Assembly: GCF_030291075.1 (NCBI RefSeq) | Contig: NZ_CP127407.1 | Location: 3,780,001 to 3,844,000, forward strand | DNA from: Stenotrophomonas sp. 57 | GTDB lineage: Bacteria > Pseudomonadota > Gammaproteobacteria > Xanthomonadales > Xanthomonadaceae | Direction of reading: 5' to 3' | Length of the DNA stretch: 64,000 bases | In this document: positions 36,319 to 45,593 of the stretch, piece after piece | Layout of the letters: each line of letters starts with the position of its first letter | How positions within the stretch are numbered: the first letter of the stretch is position 1 | Notes under the pieces: generated by a model | Database searches by the model: none | Told to the model about the DNA's origin: nothing | Seen by the model: only the letters and a program-made list of their open reading frames with translations | Made by a program: the position numbers and the translations under genes

Positions 36319-36744
36319 TCAGCCTTCTGGCGGCGGCAGCGGCCGGGTCCACAGCCAGATCGCCACCACGGTCATACTGCCGATCGAGAACCACTTCACC
36401 CAGGCGATCGGCACGCACCACAGCATGATGCCGGCGCACACCGCCATGGTGATCGTGGCCATCCACTTGCCGTAGCGGCTCACCGCACCATGGGCCTGCC
36501 AGTTGGCGATGGCCGGGCCGAAGCGCGGATGCTGCAGCAGCCAGGCATGCAGGCGCTCGGAGCCGCGCGAAGCGGCCCAGGCCGAAATCAGGATGAATAC
36601 GGTGGTCGGCAGGCCCGGCACGAAGATGCCGACGATGCCGGTGCCCAGGCTGACGTAGGCCAGCAGCCACCACGCCCAGCGGAAACGCACCACGCGCGAC
36701 GTCGTGGTGGCGTCGCGAGGGGCGGAAGGATCTGGCGCGCTCAT
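36319..36744 (-). CDS. DUF454/YbaN family inner-membrane protein
   Basis: A 141-residue membrane protein with three to four hydrophobic segments. LGTGIVGIFVPGLPTTVFIL and AAWAASRGSERLHAWLLQHP-type blocks are diagnostic of the YbaN (DUF454) family. Function unknown. It is separated by 55 nt from the oligopeptidase gene upstream. Confidence 0.88.
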   Translation of the reverse strand: MSAPDPSAPRDATTTSRVVRFRWAWWLLAYVSLGTGIVGIFVPGLPTTVFILISAWAASRGSERLHAWLLQHPRFGPAIANWQAHGAVSRYGKWMATITMAVCAGIMLWCVPIAWVKWFSIGSMTVVAIWLWTRPLPPPEG

Positions 36745-36799
36745 GGCCGCAAGGATACCGGTTCAGGGTGCCAGGCAACGCCCGGCACCCCGTTCACCG

Positions 36800-38911
36800 T
36801 CACGGCTGGGCGATGCCCAGCTGCTGCAGCACGAACGCATACGACTCGGACAGTTCGCGGTAACGCTGGAAGCGCCCCGACTTGCCGCCGTGGCCGGCTT
36901 CCATGTTGGTGCGGAACAGGATCGGGTAATGGCCGGTGTTGTCGTCACGCAGCTTGGCCACCCACTTGGCCGGTTCCCAGTACTGCACCTGCGAATCCCA
37001 CAGGCCAGTGCCCACGAACAGCGCCGGGTAGGCCTGCTTCCTGACGTTGTCGTAGGGCGAGTAGGACAGCATGTAGTCGTAGTACGGCTTCTGCTCCGGG
37101 TTGCCCCACTCGTCGTACTCGTTGGTGGTCAGCGGAATGGTCGGGTCGAGCATGGTGGTGACCACGTCGACGAACGGCACCTGCGCCACCATCACGCGGT
37201 AGTCCTGCGGCGCCTGGTTGGCCACCGCGCCCATCAGCAGGCCACCGGCGCTGCCACCGGAGGCCGCCACGCGATCCTTCGCCGCCCAGCCCTGCGCCAC
37301 CAGGCCACGGGTGACGTCGATGAAGTCGTTGAAGGTGTTCTGCTTGTGCAGCAGCTTGCCGTTCTCGTACCAGTCGCGGCCCATTTCCTGGCCACCGCGG
37401 ATATGGGCGATGGCATACACCACGCCACGGTCGAGCAGGCTCACCGCGGTCTGGTTGAAGTACGGGTCCATCGACATGCCGTAGCTGCCGTAGGCGTACT
37501 GGAACAGCGCGCCCTTGCCGTCCTTCTGGTAACCCTTGCGGTAGACCAGCGACACCGGCACCTTCACCCCATCGCGCGCGGTGATCCAGACGCGGTCGGT
37601 CTCGTACTTCGAGGCGTCATAGCCGATCACCGGCTGCACCTTCAGCTGGCGCCGCTCGCCGGTGGCGGTATTCAGTTCGAACACCGTGGTCGGGGTGGTC
37701 ATCGAGGTATAGACATACCGCAGCCACGGAGTGTCGGCCTCGGTGTTGTCGCCCAGGCCCATCGAATAGGCCGGCTCGTCGGCCTTCACGTAGTCGCTGC
37801 GGCCATCCTTGAACAGCAGGCGGATGCGTTCCAGGCCCTGCGAACGCTCGGCGATGGCGGTGTAGCTGTCGAACAGCTCAAAGCCTTCGATGAACACGGC
37901 ATCGTCGTGCGCGATCCAGTCCTTCCACTGCGCGCGCGAGGTCGCATCGGTCGGTGCGGTGACCAGCTTGAAGTTCTTCGCACCGTCGTTGGTGCGGATC
38001 ACCCAGCGGCCATCGTAGTGGTCAGCGTCGTACTCGACGTCGCGCTGGCGCGGCGCCAGCACGGTGAACGTGGTCGGGTCGCTGGCGGGTGCGTAGCGCT
38101 CTTCCGAGGACACGGTGCTGTGCACGCCGATGGTGATGAAGCGATCGTCGCGGGTGCGGCCGATGCCCATGTAGAAGCTGTCGTCCTTCTCTTCGTAGAC
38201 GACGGTGTCGGCGCTGGCCGGGGTACCCAGCACGTGCTTCTTCACCCGCACGGTCAGCAGCGTTTCCGGATCGTTCTCGACGTACAGCACGGTGCGGTTG
38301 TCGTCGGCCCAGACCAGGTCACCGGAACTGCCGGTGATCACATCGGGCAGCACCTTGCCGGTGGCCAGGTCCTTGAAGCGGATCGTGTACTGGCGACGGC
38401 CGACGTCATCCTCGGCCCAGGCCAGCAGCTGGTTGTCCTGGCTCACTTCCATCGAGCCGACGCTGAAGTAGCCCTTGCCGGCAGCCATCGCATTCACGTC
38501 CAGCAGGATTTCTTCGGCCGCGTCCATGCTGCCCTTGCGGCGCGCATGGATCGGGTAGTCCTGGCCGGTCTCGAAGCGGCTGTAATACCAGTAGCCGCGC
38601 TCGCGCGCCGGCACGCTGGAATCGTCCTGCTTTATACGGCCGACGATCTCCTTGTACAGGGTGTCTTCCAGCGGCTTCAGCGGCGCCAGCAGCTGGTCGG
38701 CATAGGCATTCTCGGCCTGCAGGTAGGCCAGCATGTCCTTGTTCTCGCGCTTGTCGTCACGCAGCCAGTAGTAGTCATCGTTGCGGGTCGCGCCAAACGG
38801 CGCCTTGACCACATGCGGATGCTTGGCGGCGTCCGGCGGAACAGGCAGGGGGGCGGCGTTGGCAGTGGTGGTCATCAGGCTGGCGAGCAACAGGCAGAGG
38901 GTGGATTTCAT
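36800..38911 (-). CDS. Exported oligopeptidase B-like S9A peptidase
   Basis: A 703-residue serine oligopeptidase with a signal peptide (ASLMTTTANA, cleaved near residue 19), so it works in the periplasm or outside the cell, whereas classical PtrB is cytoplasmic. The propeller domain is followed by the alpha/beta-hydrolase domain with GGSAGG (Ser), the Asp in GLWDSQVQYWE and the His in EAGHGGKSGR. It should cut short peptides after basic residues. A GGAG site precedes the ATG at 38911. Confidence 0.92.
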   Translation of the reverse strand: MKSTLCLLLASLMTTTANAAPLPVPPDAAKHPHVVKAPFGATRNDDYYWLRDDKRENKDMLAYLQAENAYADQLLAPLKPLEDTLYKEIVGRIKQDDSSVPARERGYWYYSRFETGQDYPIHARRKGSMDAAEEILLDVNAMAAGKGYFSVGSMEVSQDNQLLAWAEDDVGRRQYTIRFKDLATGKVLPDVITGSSGDLVWADDNRTVLYVENDPETLLTVRVKKHVLGTPASADTVVYEEKDDSFYMGIGRTRDDRFITIGVHSTVSSEERYAPASDPTTFTVLAPRQRDVEYDADHYDGRWVIRTNDGAKNFKLVTAPTDATSRAQWKDWIAHDDAVFIEGFELFDSYTAIAERSQGLERIRLLFKDGRSDYVKADEPAYSMGLGDNTEADTPWLRYVYTSMTTPTTVFELNTATGERRQLKVQPVIGYDASKYETDRVWITARDGVKVPVSLVYRKGYQKDGKGALFQYAYGSYGMSMDPYFNQTAVSLLDRGVVYAIAHIRGGQEMGRDWYENGKLLHKQNTFNDFIDVTRGLVAQGWAAKDRVAASGGSAGGLLMGAVANQAPQDYRVMVAQVPFVDVVTTMLDPTIPLTTNEYDEWGNPEQKPYYDYMLSYSPYDNVRKQAYPALFVGTGLWDSQVQYWEPAKWVAKLRDDNTGHYPILFRTNMEAGHGGKSGRFQRYRELSESYAFVLQQLGIAQP

Positions 38912-38951
38912 GAAATAAGGCTCCAGGCGCTTCAATGCAATGGTCTTCGAC

Positions 38952-38989
38952 GGGGTCAGATCCCTTTTCCCGAAAAGGGATCTGACCCC
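38952..38989. repeat. GGGGTC-type long palindrome
   Basis: A perfect 18-bp stem (GGGGTCAGATCCCTTTTC and its complement) with a 2-nt loop. A related imperfect palindrome (GGGGTCGGAGCCC...) follows at about 39040-39073. Other members are at 45519-45580 and 48276-48316. The look is that of REP sequences mobilised by RAYT transposases, but no such gene is in the window. Confidence 0.7.
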
Positions 38990-39102
38990 AATCGCGGCGA
39001 TGCAGCAACCCTGCGGATCGTCATGGTGCGGTTCCTGCTGGGGTCGGAGCCCTTTTGCATGCAAACGGGATCCTCGCCCGGCGCGCGGCGTACCATGGGC
39101 AC

Positions 39103-40290
39103 ATGAGTACCCTGCCCCACACGCCGGGCTACAGCCGGCGCAGCCATGAAATCGCCCCGTTCCACGTGATGTCCCTGCTGGCCCGCGCCCAGGCGCTGGA
39201 ACAGGCGGGCCACGATGTGATCCACCTGGAGATCGGCGAGCCGGACTTCACCACCGCCGAACCGATCGTGCGCGCCGGCCAGGCCGCACTGGCTGCCGGC
39301 CACACCCGCTATACCGCGGCACGCGGCCTGCCGACCCTGCGCCAGGCCATCAGCGGCTTCTATCGCAGCCACTACGCGCTGGACATCGACCCCGAACGCA
39401 TCCTGGTCACCCCCGGCGGCTCGGGCGCACTGCTGCTGGCCAGCAGCCTGCTGGTGGACCCTGGCCGCCACTGGCTGCTGGCCGACCCCGGCTACCCGTG
39501 CAACCGCCACTTCCTGCGCCTGGTGGAAGGCGGCGCGCAGCTGGTGCCGGTCGGGCCGGAGACCGCCTATCAACTCACCCCAACGCTGGTCGAACAGCAC
39601 TGGAACGCGGACAGCGTCGGCGCGCTGGTCGCCTCACCGGCCAATCCCACCGGCACGGTGTTGTCCGCCGACGAACTGGCGGCGTTGTCGAAGGCACTGC
39701 ACGCGCGCGGCGGCCATCTGGTGGTGGACGAGATCTACCACGGCCTGACCTATGGCGTGGATGCCCCCAGCGTGCTGCAGGTGGATGACAGTGCGTTCGT
39801 GCTGAACAGCTTCTCCAAGTACTTCGGCATGACCGGCTGGCGGCTGGGCTGGCTGGTGGCACCACCGGCGGCAGTACCGGATCTGGAGAAGCTGGCGCAG
39901 AACCTGTACATCAGCGCATCGAGCATTGCCCAGCATGCGGCGCTGGCGTGTTTCAGCGACGAAGCGATGGCGATCTTCGAACAGCGCCGGGAGGCATTCC
40001 GCCAGCGCCGCGACTTCCTGTTGCCGGCATTGCGTGAACTGGGCTTCCGCATCGAAGTCGAGCCGCAGGGCGCGTTCTACCTGTACGCCGATGTCAGCGC
40101 GTTCACCGACGACGCGCAGGCGTTCTGCGCGCATTTTCTGGAAACCGAGCACGTGGCATTCACGCCGGGGCTGGATTTCGGTTTCCACCGTTCGAACCAG
40201 CACGTGCGGTTGGCCTATACGCAGGAAGTGCCGCGATTGGAGGAGGCGGTGGAGCGGATCGCGCGTGGGTTGAAGAGCTGGGGCACCTGA
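39103..40290 (+). CDS. PLP-dependent class I/II aminotransferase
   Basis: A 395-residue fold-type I aminotransferase. The PLP lysine lies in NSFSKYFGMTGWRLGW, the substrate-binding motif is SPANPTGTVLS, and the PLP-contact Asp is in VVDEIYHGL. An upstream in-frame TTG exists but ATG at 39103 is where homology starts. The amino-acid substrate is unknown; it resembles aspartate/tyrosine-type enzymes. It stands alone. Confidence 0.9.
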   Translation: MSTLPHTPGYSRRSHEIAPFHVMSLLARAQALEQAGHDVIHLEIGEPDFTTAEPIVRAGQAALAAGHTRYTAARGLPTLRQAISGFYRSHYALDIDPERILVTPGGSGALLLASSLLVDPGRHWLLADPGYPCNRHFLRLVEGGAQLVPVGPETAYQLTPTLVEQHWNADSVGALVASPANPTGTVLSADELAALSKALHARGGHLVVDEIYHGLTYGVDAPSVLQVDDSAFVLNSFSKYFGMTGWRLGWLVAPPAAVPDLEKLAQNLYISASSIAQHAALACFSDEAMAIFEQRREAFRQRRDFLLPALRELGFRIEVEPQGAFYLYADVSAFTDDAQAFCAHFLETEHVAFTPGLDFGFHRSNQHVRLAYTQEVPRLEEAVERIARGLKSWGT

Positions 40291-40308
40291 TCACCCTGCT
40301 CGAACAGC

Positions 40309-40331
40309 ATCCACGCATGGCGTGGATCTAC
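40309..40331. repeat. SMAG unit
   Basis: Inverted unit ATCCACGC/GCGTGGATCTAC after the aminotransferase gene, followed by a degraded neighbour. Confidence 0.65.
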
Positions 40332-40365
40332 TGGCTCCACGCCACGTGGATACGCGGACCCAACG

Positions 40366-40393
40366 AAAAACGCCGCCCGAAGGCGGCGTTTTT
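40366..40393. terminator. Bidirectional intrinsic terminator
   Basis: AAAAACGCCGCC, loop and GGCGGCGTTTTT, between the convergent aminotransferase and prolyl oligopeptidase genes; T-runs on both strands. Confidence 0.9.
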
Positions 40394-40400
40394 CATTCCA

Positions 40401-42497
40401 TCACTTACCGCCGAGGCGTTCCCACAGGAAGCTGTAGGCCAGCGCCGACATGTGTGCAGCCTGCGCGTTGTTGGCTGCGCCGCCGTGGCCACCTTCGATG
40501 TTCTCGTAGTAGGTCACGTCCTTGCCGGCGTCGATCATCTTCGCCGCCATCTTGCGTGCATGGCCCGGGTGCACGCGGTCATCGCGGGTGGAGGTGGTGA
40601 ACAGCACCGGCGGGTAGTTCTTCTTCGCGTCGAACAGGTGGTACGGCGAGAAGGTCTTGATGAACTCCCAGTCGCTGGTGTCCGGGTTGCCGTACTCGGC
40701 CATCCACGAGGCGCCGGCCAGCAGGTGGCTGTAGCGCTTCATGTCCAGCAGCGGCACCTGCACCACCACCGCACCGAACAGTTCCGGGTACTGGGTGAGC
40801 ATGTTGCCGGTCAACAGGCCACCGTTGCTGCCGCCCTGCACGCCCAGGTGCTTGGCGGTGGTGATCTTGCGCTTGACCAGATCGCGCGCCACCGCGGCCA
40901 TGTCTTCATAGGCCTTGTGACGGTTCTGCTTCAGCGCCGCCTGGTGCCAGCGCGGGCCATACTCGCCACCGCCACGGATGTTGGCGACCACGTACACGCC
41001 GCCCTTGTCCAGCCAGGCGCGGCCCATGCCACCGGAATAGCTCGGGGTCAGCGAGATCTCGAAGCCACCGTAGCCGTACAGCAGGGTCGGGTTGGAGCCG
41101 TCGAGCTTCATCGCCTTGTCGTGCACCACGAAGTACGGCACGCGGGTGCCGTCCTTGCTGGTGGCGAAGTGCTGCTCGATCACCTTGCCCTTGGCATCGA
41201 AGAAGGCCGGCATGGTCTTCAGCGTTTCCGGGGCCTGGCCGATTTCAGCCAGTGCCAGCGTGGTCGGGGTCAGGTAGTCGGTGGCGGTCAGCCACACCGC
41301 ATCGCTGTCATTGCTGTCGACCGCCGCCACGCCCAGCGTGCCGAAGGCCGGCGCACCGACAAAGCGGCTGGTCTGCCAACCATTGGCGCCCGGAGTCAGC
41401 ACCGACAGGCGGTTCTTGACGTCGTCCAGCACGTTCAGCACCAGGTGGCTCCTGGTCCAGGTGGCGCTGGCCAGCGAGGTGGTCGCGGTCGGGGTGAACA
41501 GCACGTCGAACTCGCGCTTGCCGGCCAGGAAGTCGTCCAGCCGGGTCGCCAGCAGCGAACCGGACGCATAGGTCTTGCCACCGACGGTCCACGGATCACG
41601 CAGCTCCAGGGTCAGCCACTGCTTGTGCAGGCCCTTCTCGGCCGAGTTCGGCGCGTCGATCTTGGTCAGCCTGCCATCGTCGCCACGCAGGTAGATCTCG
41701 TTGTTGTAGAACGCCAGCGTGCGGCTGACCAGGTTGCGTTCGAAGCCCGGGGTGTCATCGTGCATCGCCGCGATGTACATGTCCTCCGGCTTGCCTTCAT
41801 AGACCACGCTGGCCGAGGCCATCGGCGTGCCGCGCTTCCACAGCTTGGCCACGCGCGGGTAGCCGGACGTGGTCATCGTGCCGGCGCCGAAGTCGGTGTA
41901 GACGAACACGGTGTCGCGATCGATCCAGTTGAGGCCACCCTTCGACTCGGGACGGAAGAAGCCGTCCTTGATCCAGGTCTTGTTGGCCAGGTCGAACTCG
42001 CGGGTGACGTCGGCATCAGCACCGCCGCGCGACAGCGCGATCAGGCAGCGACTGTAGTCCGGGCGCAGGCAGTCGGCGCCGTGCCAGACCCAGTTTTCGC
42101 CCTCGGCCTTGTTCAGCGCATCCAGGTCGAGCACGGTTTCCCACTGCGGCGAGGCCTTGCGGTACTCGGCCAGCGTGGTGCGCCGCCACAGGCCACGCTC
42201 GTGCTGCTGGTCCTTCCAGAAGTTGTAGTAGTAGTCGCCGATCTTCTGCACGGCGGGAATCTTGGCGTCGGAGTCGAGCACCTCGCGGATGCTGGCCTCC
42301 ATCTGCTTGAAGGCCGGGGTCTGCGCCAGGCGCGCCTCGGACTTGGCATTCTGTTCCTTGACCCAGGACAGCGGCTTGTCGCCGGTGACGTCCTCGAGCC
42401 AGGCGTAGCGATCGGTGTCTTCAGCGGCCACGGCGGTCCCCACCGAGGCAGCGGTCATCATGCCGGCCAGCAGGCAGGCGGAAGCGAATCGTGACAT
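40401..42497 (-). CDS. Exported prolyl oligopeptidase family protein
   Basis: A 698-residue S9 peptidase with a signal peptide ending TAVAA (near 25). The hydrolase domain shows YGYGGFEISLTPSYSG, the nucleophile in QGGSNGGLLTG, the Asp in STRDDRVHPGHA and the His in EGGHGG. It should cut after proline in short peptides. It is distinct in sequence from the S9A enzyme at 36800-38911, so the region carries two exported members. A terminator lies 8 nt past its stop. Confidence 0.93.
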   Translation of the reverse strand: MSRFASACLLAGMMTAASVGTAVAAEDTDRYAWLEDVTGDKPLSWVKEQNAKSEARLAQTPAFKQMEASIREVLDSDAKIPAVQKIGDYYYNFWKDQQHERGLWRRTTLAEYRKASPQWETVLDLDALNKAEGENWVWHGADCLRPDYSRCLIALSRGGADADVTREFDLANKTWIKDGFFRPESKGGLNWIDRDTVFVYTDFGAGTMTTSGYPRVAKLWKRGTPMASASVVYEGKPEDMYIAAMHDDTPGFERNLVSRTLAFYNNEIYLRGDDGRLTKIDAPNSAEKGLHKQWLTLELRDPWTVGGKTYASGSLLATRLDDFLAGKREFDVLFTPTATTSLASATWTRSHLVLNVLDDVKNRLSVLTPGANGWQTSRFVGAPAFGTLGVAAVDSNDSDAVWLTATDYLTPTTLALAEIGQAPETLKTMPAFFDAKGKVIEQHFATSKDGTRVPYFVVHDKAMKLDGSNPTLLYGYGGFEISLTPSYSGGMGRAWLDKGGVYVVANIRGGGEYGPRWHQAALKQNRHKAYEDMAAVARDLVKRKITTAKHLGVQGGSNGGLLTGNMLTQYPELFGAVVVQVPLLDMKRYSHLLAGASWMAEYGNPDTSDWEFIKTFSPYHLFDAKKNYPPVLFTTSTRDDRVHPGHARKMAAKMIDAGKDVTYYENIEGGHGGAANNAQAAHMSALAYSFLWERLGGK

Positions 42498-42566
42498 TGC
42501 AGCTCCAGGCAGTCATAAGCCGAGGAACGCTAGCATGGATCGCCACGGCCGCCCCCGTGTCGAAGG

Positions 42567-42893
42567 TCAGGCCGCCGCCGTGGAGCCGCGGCGGCCACCG
42601 GCCGCGCCACGGCTGCGGCGACGCGCCTGTCCACCGGTGCGACGCGCCAGCCGCAACCACGACAGGCGTGGCAGCGGGAAGCGCAGCAGCGCCCACCATG
42701 CCACCAGCGGCATGCCCACCAGCCACATCGGCAGCCAGCCCAGCCAGGCGTTGCTGCCACGCGCGGCGGGCCATACCAGTACCAGGGCCAGGCCGGCCAG
42801 GGCCACCTGCCGCACGCTGCGCAGCAGGCGCGGGTCGGTGCGCTCCAGGCTGACGCGTTCAGTTGCAGGGCGGCGGACGGAACGTGCGTTCAT
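42567..42893 (-). CDS. Small membrane protein, unknown
   Basis: A 108-residue protein with an Arg-rich N-terminus, two hydrophobic stretches (VALAGLALVLVWPAA and LPMWLVGMPLVAWWALL) and a very basic tail (RRTGGQARRRSRG). Positive-inside reasoning puts both ends in the cytoplasm. No family recognised. It ends 70 nt before the start of the S9 peptidase gene in the same direction. Confidence 0.6.
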   Translation of the reverse strand: MNARSVRRPATERVSLERTDPRLLRSVRQVALAGLALVLVWPAARGSNAWLGWLPMWLVGMPLVAWWALLRFPLPRLSWLRLARRTGGQARRRSRGAAGGRRGSTAAA

Positions 42894-43021
42894 GGGGCTT
42901 CTCCGGTGGACGATGCAACACAGCTTGGGCCTGTCCCTTCTCACAGGTTGCGACACCATTGACGGATCCCGCACGCACAGTCGACCATGCTCGGGCAAAG
43001 CCCATCCGAGCCCGCTCCCGC

Positions 43022-43624
43022 ATGACTTCGATCCGCCCGTTCTGCGCCGTGCTGCTGGCCCTTTCACTGGCCGGCCCCGCCGTGGCCGCCAGTGAGCCGC
43101 CGTCGCCCCGTACCAGCGCCTCTGGTGCGGCCGCCCTGGACGCACCGATTGACCTGAAGCGCTTCATGGGCACCTGGTATGTGATCGGCCGCGTGCCGAA
43201 CTTCATCGAACGTGGCCATGTCGCCAGCGTCAACGAGTACGAGCTGCGCGACGCGCACAAGGTCGGCATCACCTACCGCTATCGCGATGGCTTCGGTGAA
43301 CCGCTGCAGGAAGTGCGTGCCCGCGCCAGCGTCGACCCGGACAGCGGCAACCACGGCTGGCGCACCTGGTTCTACCGCGTAGTGCCGACCCATTCGCGGG
43401 TGCTGGAAGTGGCACCGGATTACTCCTGGGCGCTGATCGGGTACCCGGGCCGCGAGATGGCCTGGATCTTCTCGCGCACGCCGGACATGGACAAGGCGCT
43501 GTACAAGGAGCTGGCCGAGCGCCTGCGCGACGAGTACGGCGTGAATACCGACAAGCTCAAGCGCGTACCGCAGCATCCCGAGCAGGTCGGCAAGCTGGGC
43601 TACGAAGTGCCGAACGTGCGTTGA
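43022..43624 (+). CDS. Exported lipocalin (Blc-like)
   Basis: A 200-residue lipocalin with a signal peptide ending AVAA; no lipobox, so unlike E. coli Blc it is probably soluble in the periplasm. The first lipocalin block is FMGTWYVIGRVPNF (GxW), and the third is in SWALIGYPGREMAWIFSRTP. It would bind lipids or other hydrophobic molecules. Single gene, convergent with metNI. Confidence 0.9.
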   Translation: MTSIRPFCAVLLALSLAGPAVAASEPPSPRTSASGAAALDAPIDLKRFMGTWYVIGRVPNFIERGHVASVNEYELRDAHKVGITYRYRDGFGEPLQEVRARASVDPDSGNHGWRTWFYRVVPTHSRVLEVAPDYSWALIGYPGREMAWIFSRTPDMDKALYKELAERLRDEYGVNTDKLKRVPQHPEQVGKLGYEVPNVR

Positions 43625-43637
43625 TCGCGCGTGGGAT

Positions 43638-43690
43638 TGCCGGCCAGCGGCCGGCACTACCCGAACGAGATGCCGGGCGCCGCCCGGCAT
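43638..43690. terminator. SMAG unit plus stem-loop between lipocalin and metI
   Basis: An inverted SMAG (43638-43660, ending GGCACTAC) and a stem ATGCCGGGCG/CGCCCGGCAT (43670-43690) five bases from the metI stop codon; the latter is the probable shared terminator. Confidence 0.55.
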
Positions 43691-43694
43691 TCTG

Positions 43695-44384
43695 TTATCT
43701 GCGGCTGTAGTGTGCGACCAGACGGTCGCCGAGCATCTGCAGCAGCTGCACCAGCACCAGCAGCAGGACCACGGTGACCAGCGCCACGTCGGTGTGCGAA
43801 CGCTGGTAGCCGTCGCGGAACGCCAGATCGCCCAGGCCGCCGGAACCGATGGCGCCGCCCATCGCGGTGAAACCGATCAGCGCGACGGTGGTCACCGTCG
43901 CACCGGCGATCAGGCCCGGGCGCGCTTCCGGCAGCAGCACGCGGGTAACCAGCTGCCAGGTGGTGGCGCCCATCGCCTGGGTCGCTTCGATCACGCCGCG
44001 GTCAACCTCGCGCAACGCGGTCTCGACCAGGCGCGCATAGAACGGTGCGGCACCAATGACCAGCGGCACGATCGCACCACGCACGCCCAGCGAGGTTCCC
44101 ATCAGGAACAGGGTGACCGGAATCAGCACGATCATCAGGATGATGAAAGGCACCGAGCGCAGCAGGTTCACCACCAGCGCCAGCACGCCATAGGCGAACG
44201 GACGGCGCTTCATCTGCGGTGCGCCGAACAGGTACAGCAGCACGCCCAGCGGCAGGCCGATGGCCAGGGTCAGCGGCAGCGAACCGAGCAGCATCAGCAG
44301 GGTGTCGATGGTGGCCTGGCCGATGTCGGCCCACTTGCCCGCATCCAGGTGGCGGAAGAAGCCGCCGGCAGTAGCGATGATCAT
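43695..44384 (-). CDS. metI: Methionine ABC transporter permease MetI
   Basis: A 229-residue inner-membrane permease with five to six helices and the MetI-type EAA loop ([22 protein letters not shown] split over about 150-170). It pairs with MetN to import methionine. Its ATG overlaps the metN stop by 4 nt. The usual substrate-binding gene metQ is not next to it. Confidence 0.95.
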   Translation of the reverse strand: MIIATAGGFFRHLDAGKWADIGQATIDTLLMLLGSLPLTLAIGLPLGVLLYLFGAPQMKRRPFAYGVLALVVNLLRSVPFIILMIVLIPVTLFLMGTSLGVRGAIVPLVIGAAPFYARLVETALREVDRGVIEATQAMGATTWQLVTRVLLPEARPGLIAGATVTTVALIGFTAMGGAIGSGGLGDLAFRDGYQRSHTDVALVTVVLLLVLVQLLQMLGDRLVAHYSRR

Positions 44385-45388
44385 CGACGCAGTTCCTCAA
44401 CATGCACGCCGGCGGCCACGAACGCGGCCTGCGCGGCGGACTGGTCGCCGCCCACCAGGGCGACCACCAGCTGGCCATACGGGGTGTCCTTGATCCGGTC
44501 AATGCGGCCGGACAGGATGTTGTAGTCGACGCCGGTCTGCCGCGCGACACTGCCGAGCAGGGGTTCGTAGGTGTCGCCACCGAGGAACGTCAGGCGCACG
44601 ATGCGGCCGCCGACCACGTCGAAATCGCGGTGCAGCGCACCCTCGTCCACATGCTCCGATTCACTGACGAACCGGCGCGTGGTCGGGTGCTGCGGGTGCA
44701 GGAACACGCGGGTGACCGGTCCGGTCTCGACCATCTGCCCAGCGTCGAGTACCGCGACGCGGTCGCAGACGCGGCGGATCACATCCATCTCGTGGGTGAT
44801 CAGCACGATGGTCAGGCCCAGCTCGCGATTGATCTTCGACAGCAGCGACAGCACCGAGGCCGTGGTCTGCGGGTCGAGCGCGCTGGTGGCTTCGTCACAC
44901 AGCAGGATCTGCGGACGGGTCGCCAGCGCGCGCGCAATGCCCACGCGCTGCTTCTGGCCGCCGGACAGCTGCGCCGGGTACTTCTGCGCGTGCGCCTCCA
45001 GGCCAACGGTCTGCAGCAGCTCGGCCACACGCGCGTCGATCTCCGCCTTCGGCGTGCCGGCCAGCTCCAGTGGGAAGGCCACATTGCCGGCCACCGTGCG
45101 CGAGGAGAGCAGGTTGAAGTGCTGGAAGATCATGCCGATGCGCCGGCGCAGCGTGCGCAGGCCATCCGCGTCCAGTGCGGTGACATCCTCGCCGCCGATC
45201 AGCAGACGGCCACCGCTGGGCTCTTCCAGGCGGTTGATCATGCGGATCAGGGTCGACTTGCCGGCGCCGGAATGGCCGATGATGCCGAACACCTCACCGG
45301 CTTCGATGGTCAGGTCCAGCGGTTGCAGCGCGCTGACTTCGCGGCCGGCAACGGCATAGGATTTGTGCAGGCGCTGGAACTCGATCAC
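44381..45388 (-). CDS. metN: Methionine ABC transporter ATPase MetN
   Basis: A 335-residue ABC ATPase: Walker A GHSGAGKS (38-45), signature LSGGQKQR, Walker [13 protein letters not shown], and a C-terminal NIL/ACT-like domain (about 255-335) that senses methionine and inhibits import. Start codon is GTG. About 85 nt upstream a short inverted repeat GAAT-GTT-ATTC (45470-45480) may be regulatory. Confidence 0.95.
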   Translation of the reverse strand: MIEFQRLHKSYAVAGREVSALQPLDLTIEAGEVFGIIGHSGAGKSTLIRMINRLEEPSGGRLLIGGEDVTALDADGLRTLRRRIGMIFQHFNLLSSRTVAGNVAFPLELAGTPKAEIDARVAELLQTVGLEAHAQKYPAQLSGGQKQRVGIARALATRPQILLCDEATSALDPQTTASVLSLLSKINRELGLTIVLITHEMDVIRRVCDRVAVLDAGQMVETGPVTRVFLHPQHPTTRRFVSESEHVDEGALHRDFDVVGGRIVRLTFLGGDTYEPLLGSVARQTGVDYNILSGRIDRIKDTPYGQLVVALVGGDQSAAQAAFVAAGVHVEELRR

Positions 45389-45518
45389 GGGCGTGGCTCA
45401 CCGGCTGGGTGACGGAAGGGGGCGTGCAGCCTACCAGCGCCGGCGCTCGCGCGCCCGCGCCATGGGCCAGAATGTTATTCCTTTTGGTTCTAAGTCGCGT
45501 GTAACGGGGATGACGGTG

Positions 45519-45580
45519 GGGGTCAGAGCCCCTGCGAGGGTCTGCCCCCGGGGTCGGATCCCCGAAGGGGCTCTGACCCC
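45519..45580. repeat. GGGGTC-type long palindrome
   Basis: GGGGTCAGAGCCCC on the left pairs with GGGGCTCTGACCCC on the right; a second imperfect palindrome fills the middle. Same family as 38952-38989. It lies 13 nt past the stop of the EamA gene and could act as its terminator. Confidence 0.7.
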
Positions 45581-45593
45581 ATCCCGGGCAGAT

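Noticed and set aside
39055..39102. TTG start extending the aminotransferase by 16 residues
   Set aside because: The extension runs through a repeat and lacks homology; ATG at 39103 fits the family start.
45389..45518. SAM or SAH riboswitch before metN
   Set aside because: No pseudoknot-like or conserved riboswitch core is recognisable; only a short GAAT-GTT-ATTC repeat is seen.
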